From NCBI GenBank assembly GCA_026874595.1, contig CM049322.1:6745900-6809899 (forward strand): a DNA stretch of 64,000 bases, in the 5' to 3' direction. A program made the translations under genes and the position numbers. The notes beneath the pieces are model-generated. The model worked only from the letters and a program-made list of their open reading frames with translations, was not told the DNA's origin and searched no databases. Shown one piece after another: positions 57,801 to 64,000 of this stretch. The stretch comes from Sipunculus nudus (taxonomy: Eukaryota; Annelida; Sipuncula; Golfingiida; Sipunculidae). Every line of letters starts with the position of its first letter. Position 1 is the first letter of the stretch.

Positions 57801-58379
57801 TCGTTTCAATAAACCAAGATCACATCAGATAACATCAAAAAAACAATAATCAAAATTTTAAGTTTTCATTCTGTTTGCAAGAAATATTGTCAGAATTTGG
57901 TTAAAATAAAAGATGAGTAGATAAAATGAAGTTATATTTATTTTTCCTTTAGTATATATATATTTTTTATTTTGTTACTTCAATTTTTGTTTTACTTAAG
58001 TTTACTATTAATATTTCATCATCTTTTATTCCTTGAAATACGTTAAAAAGAGCAAGGGTCAATAAATGTTACTGAAATTTACACGAGTGTTTAAACCGCA
58101 ATGAAACCGCATGAACTACCCTACTACGTCAGAGGATGTTTATTTTTACTTTTTATTTAAAACTGGAAACCTATCGCACCTACAGATATTTACACATTTT
58201 CTTTACCTCCTGTTAACTGCTAATAATAGTTATAGGTGTTGTATTAATTCAAGCTAAATAAGTATTGTATCAGTGGTCGATAAACAGGTGTTTATCAGTT
58301 GCGTGCATTGTTCAAGATTTTGTTTAAAGAAAAATATTTTAACACACACACATGGATTATGATGTTGAGTTCTGGGTGA

Positions 58380-58600
58380 CTATAAATGTTAAATTGCATT
58401 TCGCATTTTATCAACGCAACATATTTAAATCATAATATGGGTGTTCACAAATTCCGTAATTCACAAAATAAAAGGTTTAATCAAAGAAGGTTTTTAATAA
58501 TGTTGCTCCACCTATATGTGATACGTTACATGCGCCTACAGCAAAACAAACAACTCGTGACAGCGACTTAAGGTCATGGCTGATAGCTGATAGGGGCGTG
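58380..58600 (+). repeat. Second copy of the 57.55-57.8 kb segment
   Basis: Shares AATCATAAT.TG, CAAATTCCGTAATTC, GT.ACATGCGCCT.CA and GGTCATGG with 57590-57760 in the same order. Confidence 0.6.
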
Positions 58601-58609
58601 ATATTTTCA

Positions 58610-60590
58610 AGCCGACCTTGTAAGAGTAACACCGGCTAATAATCAAATCGGTAAACTCCATTACATAAGATACAATTCCAAGAATAACATTGAGATGAAA
58701 AAAATGGTGGACGTTTTAACAGTGATCTTTAAATGTTATTCAAATTAGGGTAATTATTATGCACGCTTTGTCTGTAGTATTATATTATTTCCTTATTAAG
58801 ATTTATCCTATATGTAGATAATACACTATACAAATTAAAGAAAGGAGAATGATGATTATCCTTAGACTTAATCGTTGTGGTTGTAGGGTAGTATACCTAA
58901 GTATACCTAGGGAAACGTCACGTCATGCGTAACCATATAGGGCTCTATAAATAATTAGATGAAATAACTCTCAGTATAAAGCAAAGCTTGAAATCACATA
59001 ACCTGAAAAACACCATTATATAATGAAACCTTGTATTTTGTATAAGGACATCTATCCACTTAATTTATTTAATTTACTAATGATAATGGATGGCCAAACA
59101 AATATTTTCTTTTAAAAATCTGTCTATATTACTGTTATTAATCAATAATTTTACATATATTTTCGTTAAGAATACTTGAAAAATATTAAGCTTTGTGATA
59201 GGTAAATAAAATTTGATCACTCGATTTATATAAATTGTGAGTTTTGTGTTAAGGTGATATATGATAAATACTGGAACATGTCCATGATTTATAGGGAATG
59301 TGTAATTATCACATATAACAAATGTCATCGTTACTTCAAGCGTTTAATTCATGCATTCTGTTTACAAAACAAATCGTCCCCATTTGGTAGAAATAAATGT
59401 AGCAGATACCGATACAAATATTTTTGTTTTATTTTTGAGTATTTATGTTAATTTACTATGTTTTTAAATACACCACAACTTTTATAAAGGTTAAGAAAGA
59501 GGGGTTTCAATGACTGTCACCCAAATGTTGACGAAAGTTTACATCATATTAAATGGACCTGTGTCAACCATGTAAATGAACTTATTTACTGACATTAAAA
59601 GCTTCTTTATCCTTTGATATAGCACTCTAGACACAAGCAAACGTCAAATGTATGTCGTGTATACAGTCGCTCGTTGGGATTTGCTCGTTGTCAAGATAAA
59701 GACGTGATTGTAAATGGACAATATAAAAGCCCTAATATTTGTGTCATTCTATTTGGAGAAAGGTAGTACGTTTCGACCAAAATGTTATTAAGATCCTGCA
59801 GTATAGTCATAGAACAGTTTGTGGATTCTTTATTAAAACATATTTTTATTCAATATTGCTACTCCTTAATGGGCCCTAGCAATCTTTTAGCGGTTATTGC
59901 ACTTTCATATATCTCCAGCTACAGACAATATGTTTTATAATTCTTGTATACCACCGGTATAATCTATATACATGTTGTGAAATAATAAATGGTATCAAGT
60001 GAAGTAGAAAGTATACATGTCAAAATAATCCAATGAATAATAAACTGTCTATAAAACAGAAACTTTTCTTTTAAGAAAATGTAGTAATATCTAAGGCGGA
60101 ATGGCGCTTATTAATATCAAAATTTTGTTACTTATCAAAGCTCATTCTTAGATCTGGGTATCTAGATTACTTTTTTCTGTGTTTTACATATGTCGGGGGG
60201 GGGGGGGCTGGGGGGGCATGCCGTAGGAAGTTCTTCTTAATTTCTTACCACTTTAATTACCTATTTTATTACTTAACGTTATCACTTTAAGCTATTTCTT
60301 GGTATCATTTAATCTTATTTGACATTTGAAGTAAAACGATTTTGTTCAATGTGGAGATAACGTAGACGAACAGAGATAGTCAGGCAGTCGACATACACCT
60401 GTAATGAACTGAAGTAGGTTAACAATGTTTATAGTTTTTCCTATTATTACATTTATAGATCATTATAGTTTTTCCTATTATTACATTCATAGATCCATAG
60501 TATGTCATATATATTATTTAACTATATAACTATTTATTATATAACTCCTTCATCGTTGTTCTAAGCATAGTAATATTCAGCACGTAGCAA
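58610..60590. other. No gene seen
   Basis: AT-rich; open frames at 59077-59328 (minus) and 59254-59451 (plus) lack family features or splice context. A G-rich homopolymer sits at 60195-60216. Confidence 0.5.
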
Positions 60591-60699
60591 GATTCATAGG
60601 ATGGGACTAACATATGAAGGGTATTTAAACCGTGGCGAAACTTTAGGAAAAAAACACAGTGCATTAGTAGGGATGTCCCTACTGAACTTTAATATGCCA

Positions 60700-60840
60700 C
60701 TCCAGAAACAGGCGCCATGTGTACGTACTTTGGTTTCATCAACTCCAAGAGGGAGCTCGCTGTTAACAAGACGACCTGTCGGTTGTGTAAAGAACTGATC
60801 CCTACATTCTACTTTAATTAAATGATCATATAATGACATG
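60700..60840 (+). pseudogene. BED-type zinc-finger fragment (hAT transposase-like)
   Basis: The frame from about 60718 reads CTYFGFINSKRELAVNKTTC then RLCKELIPTFYFN and a stop. YFGF and CRLC are the aromatic and first Cys pair of BED fingers found at the N-terminus of hAT transposases. The downstream His pair is lost or out of frame. No transposase core follows. The longer open frames in the other two readings here are shadows. Confidence 0.4.
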
Positions 60841-61099
60841 ATATCTCATCATGTAAGAATATAATTATGATATAAATGAAAAAAAAAATGATTTATAAAT
60901 AAAACTCAACATTTGACAAATATTTCATCTTGCCACATTCTAAACAGAGAATGAATTTTTGCATTGGCATTCCCAACTGTTCTTATTAAAGTCTTTGTTT
61001 TCATAGAATACTTTTTTAAAAAAATATTTAAGCCTACATATGAAACAGATATCAGTGAGCACTATTTAACGACTTACCACGTATCGTGTTCCAAGACTT

Positions 61100-62450
61100 T
61101 TACGACGTTCATTTAAAAATTATAAATGATTATAATTAATATTTCTTCTGGCATTTTTTATAAATACTTCCTGCATAAACATGAGAGCAACGTATTTTCA
61201 CCATTTGATCATTTTATAATAATTATTTAATCATATGATATATGTGTTAACAGATTAATGAGTGCCCAATTACAATGTGACTAGTATATAAGACTACAGC
61301 TCTATATAGAGAAATTGAAGTTTTGACACGTAAACATAAATGGAATTACCTATTTATGTTCACCATAAATCTTTCATACTGTTGGATATTATTATATGCT
61401 GGATACGGAACTGAAATGATTTGGACTTCATGTAAGTCCACCCATTTACAAGATATTGGTTTATCTTGTTTGGCCATCCAGTCACCCAACCAGGCTGCCT
61501 TTGACTTATCAAAATGAACAATAAGTGATGTGAACTGTTAAAAAAATTGACCTAAATGAATGTATGTCTGACAATAAAAAGGTAATATCGTTTGCAAACA
61601 GCGTTAGCTTAATCTCGTTGTTCCCTACTGTGATACCTTTTACATTCATATTGTTTCTAACCATTTGTGTCAGAACTTGCATGACAAGGATAAACAGATA
61701 TGGAGGAATTGTGTCTCGTAGCTTTGTGTCCCCTTGACAAGGTAACATAATTAGAAGAGAATCCATTATTTAAAACGCAACTCGAGGAATTAGTATGCAA
61801 CAGTTTGACCCGCTTAGTGAACATGGGTCAAAAACCAAGGCGGTTCAGCACACTTAGTATAAAACTTTGATCCACTTAATCAAACGCTTCAGCAAAATCT
61901 GCTCCAAATAATATCCAAGTTTTATTTTCATTTTTGCGAAATTCAGTCATATCTGAAATCAGTTCAGGCAGGTTATTGGTTGTCAAGACGAGGAATTAAA
62001 TTAGACCGTGACAATTCAAAATCCTACCCTTGAGATAACGAGGATCTGCCTGACGGAGTAAGATATTATATTACATACATGCATTATAATTTTGTAACCC
62101 AAAGTAATATATATTAAAGTTATGTATATATATTTATAAAAATGTTCAAACTTTTATACTTAAAACAAGTATTCCGGTTCCATTTTTTAATAATCACATT
62201 TATATATGATATCTCATGGTTTAAGCGAGCTAACACAAGCCTAAAACGGTAAAACAACATTACAGTTTGTACCTAATAAATAATAGTTAGCAAGTTCCTT
62301 ATTTTCCTAATTAGAAAAAATAAAAATTATTTTGAATGTGTTTGGCATCAAAATGTGGTGACACCTAAGTGCAACATGTTTTACCTGCCACTTCACAGTT
62401 AGTAAGCAACGGAGGATAGAGATAAAGTATCAGGGACCATTTATTGGGAT
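61100..62450 (+). repeat. Diverged repeat family, second block with inserted LINE relic
   Basis: Left part (61130-61390) parallels 56890-57180, including AATTACCTATTTATGTTCACC (57148 versus 61341, slightly variant). The right part from 61993 parallels 57412 onward. The intervening 61400-61990 is LINE sequence absent from the other copy. Confidence 0.55.
61500..61960 (-). pseudogene. Decayed LINE reverse transcriptase fragment
   Basis: Minus-strand phrases: ILFGADFAEAFD (about 61915-61880), then IPPYLFILVMQVLTQMVRNN and KLTLFANDITFLLSD (61720-61570). PPYLFIL and FANDITFLL correspond to the SPYLFIL and YADDT.L motifs of L1/Tx1-type RT, with the second catalytic Asp changed to Asn. A dead copy of a different family member from the LINE at 1396. 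Confidence 0.7.
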
Positions 62451-62789
62451 TGAGGGATTTCGGGACTACGCCTTAAAATAATAACACACTTTGTTAAACT
62501 CAGAGTCGTTTAACTCAGTTTAAATCAGATAAGAGAGCAAAATACATGAATAAATGTGTCATGGGCCTGTGGCTGATGCTTGTGGCTGTAGGATTCAGAA
62601 TATCCACGGGAATATACACATCCTGCTTAATCATAGAGTAATTTATGAATGATTAAACTATGAAATATAAATCTCATTTCATATCCAAAACATCATTTAG
62701 CTTGAACGCGATGAATTAGACGATTGTGTATCAAGAACTTGTCATTTTGTAGTAAACCAATCCATTGATATATTACCAAATATAAACTG

Positions 62790-63115
62790 CTATCCTAAGA
62801 TTATTTAAAGATTATGTACCCATTAATTTATTCAATTTATCAAATTCGCCTGATAATGCATTTTTTAATCAAAGTCTACTTCTATTAGTTGTATTGAATA
62901 ATAATTCTACATATATTTTTATTGAAAGGTCGAAAAATCTCATGAAATCTATTGATACGTTTATAAAATATGTAAGAAGAAATTGCGATGATATTGTTGA
63001 TATTTCTGGATTGGTTGAGGTAATTACTTTAATTAGGGGATTTTTTATTAAAAGAAAATGCCAACACTGGTTGAAAATATTTCGTATTTCGGATTCTTAT
63101 GTTATTAAAAGTTGA
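62790..63115 (+). other. Unrecognised ORF, about 105 codons open
   Basis: The frame is open from about 62795 (LRLFKDYVPINLFNL) through MKSIDTFIKYVRRNCDDIVD and LVEVITLIRGFFIKRKC to a stop at 63113. Helical, basic C-terminus, mixed composition like real protein. No start or splice context identified. It could be a terminal exon or a repeat-borne frame. Confidence 0.25.
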
Positions 63116-63119
63116 CGAC

Positions 63120-64000
63120 ATGGGCTTCTCGAAAACTCTCCCCAAGACAATTATCCTCGACACTTAACCGCCGGTCATTTGCCACTGATGTAGAACCTAC
63201 ATTGTAAAAATGTGGTTGAATTTGAGAATAATATGTAGGGGAATATTTTTACATGTTGGTTATTGCTTCCAATGTGTATTCCAAACCTGGCTTGTCATAA
63301 ATTTTCTATTTTGTACCAATAAGAAAAAAAAAGAGACGAAGGTGACATTAAAATAAATTTCAAACAAACATATTTATATGTTGGAAGATGATATTCAAAG
63401 ATATTCCAATACTCCAATATGTCTCGGTGTTCTTAGTCCCTCATACGAAGAACTCAGTACTAGCTTAAGACGTACTTAGTTTGGACATGTAATTTTTAGC
63501 CTCAAAGCCACTCATCCATATACTATAGGGGCCAGTGAACGGAAGGCAGTCTTAAGCTTGGTTTCTTACAGCATATTAAATTAAACACGTTAAAGGTGCC
63601 GTTGTTATTCAAGCAACACCATTATAACAAATAAGTAATTATGACATGATATGTAATTTGATTCCATTTTTATTAAAATCTATTTTTACATTAGTTAATA
63701 TAATTTCGTACATTACATGTAAATTTAATTTTTGTCAAATGTATTTTTTGTATGTTATACCAGGGGTAATTTTCAGGGGTTTTGACCGGGAGGGGATCAT
63801 GAGGGTAATTGTCAGGGTGGTAATTGTCCAGGGGGTAGTTGTCCTGTGGCTTATCATTTGATTTGTTGCTGAATAGTACCATAGGCAATATTCTACCCCA
63901 AAGTTAATTCATAAATTAAGATGTGATAAATAAAATGTTTAATAATGTGATGTAGAACTTCGTTGTCGCATGAGGTGAAAGAGTTTACCCGTCGTCAACT
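63120..64000. other. No gene seen; minisatellite
   Basis: AT-rich. At 63764-63850 a G-rich run of about 17-bp units (GGTAATTGTCAGGG, GGTAATTGTCCAGGGG, GTAGTTGTCC) forms a short minisatellite. Confidence 0.6.

Noticed and set aside
60594-60839. 81-codon minus-strand ORF
   Set aside because: Overlaps a 65-codon plus-strand frame and a BED-like third frame; repeat sequence open in several frames, no family match.

Overview
This is a AT-rich, intron- and repeat-laden animal nuclear DNA window. Spliceosomal introns, long (TA)n tracts, tRNA-derived SINEs, L1/Tx1-type and CR1-type LINE remains, Ty3/gypsy elements, and dispersed repeats carrying short 'ground' phrases of the kind common in bivalve and gastropod genomes suggest a mollusc (inference; the sequence does not fix the species). 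Most open reading frames are shadows or repeat debris; the real coding content lies mainly in two divergently transcribed genes.

Core locus (8.7-19.0 kb). On the minus strand I can chain 19 exons (16069 to 8743), all with GT/AG sites and agreeing phases, into one 781-codon frame. It encodes a short signal peptide, two C-type lectin-like domains (CTLDs), a stalk, one transmembrane helix, a basic-acidic linker, and a complete atlastin/GBP/RNF112-type dynamin-superfamily GTPase with its P-loop, switch Thr, DTQG and RD motifs, ending in a helical tail. I know of no described family with this lectin-receptor/GTPase arrangement. Head to head with it, 417 bp away, an 8-exon plus-strand gene (16487-18971, 371 aa) encodes signal peptide, two CTLDs, stalk, transmembrane helix and a 24-residue tail without GTPase. 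The two ectodomains share exon plan, intron phases and motifs, so the pair probably arose by inverted duplication. It looks like a paired-receptor system: one member carries its own cytosolic GTPase, the other a short tail ending in a YLLM motif.

Left flank (1-8.3 kb). A decayed Ty3/gypsy element with integrase-like sequence upstream of reverse transcriptase (Gmr1-like order) is split by a 5.36-kb L1/Tx1-like LINE in minus orientation. The LINE landed exactly in the catalytic IDD box of the gypsy RT and is flanked by a 12-bp target-site duplication.

Right flank (19-64 kb). A decayed copy of the plus-gene transmembrane and tail exons lies at 35.6-35.9 kb within a larger duplicated block (about 18.6-20.8 kb versus 35.6-41.4 kb), which was later interrupted by a second gypsy element (36.96-40.92 kb) with a tRNA-Pro-like primer site. 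From 42 to 51 kb there is a tandem array carrying 48-nt exon-like segments, then five in-frame exon-like segments (49.7-51.0 kb) resembling a diverged GTPase that has lost its nucleotide-binding motifs. The rest is a Harbinger-like MITE, minisatellites, a 134-bp palindrome, LINE and hAT-like relics, a candidate secreted ORF at 55.1 kb, and a set of diverged repeat blocks at 56-62 kb. No tRNA, rRNA gene or CRISPR array was seen.
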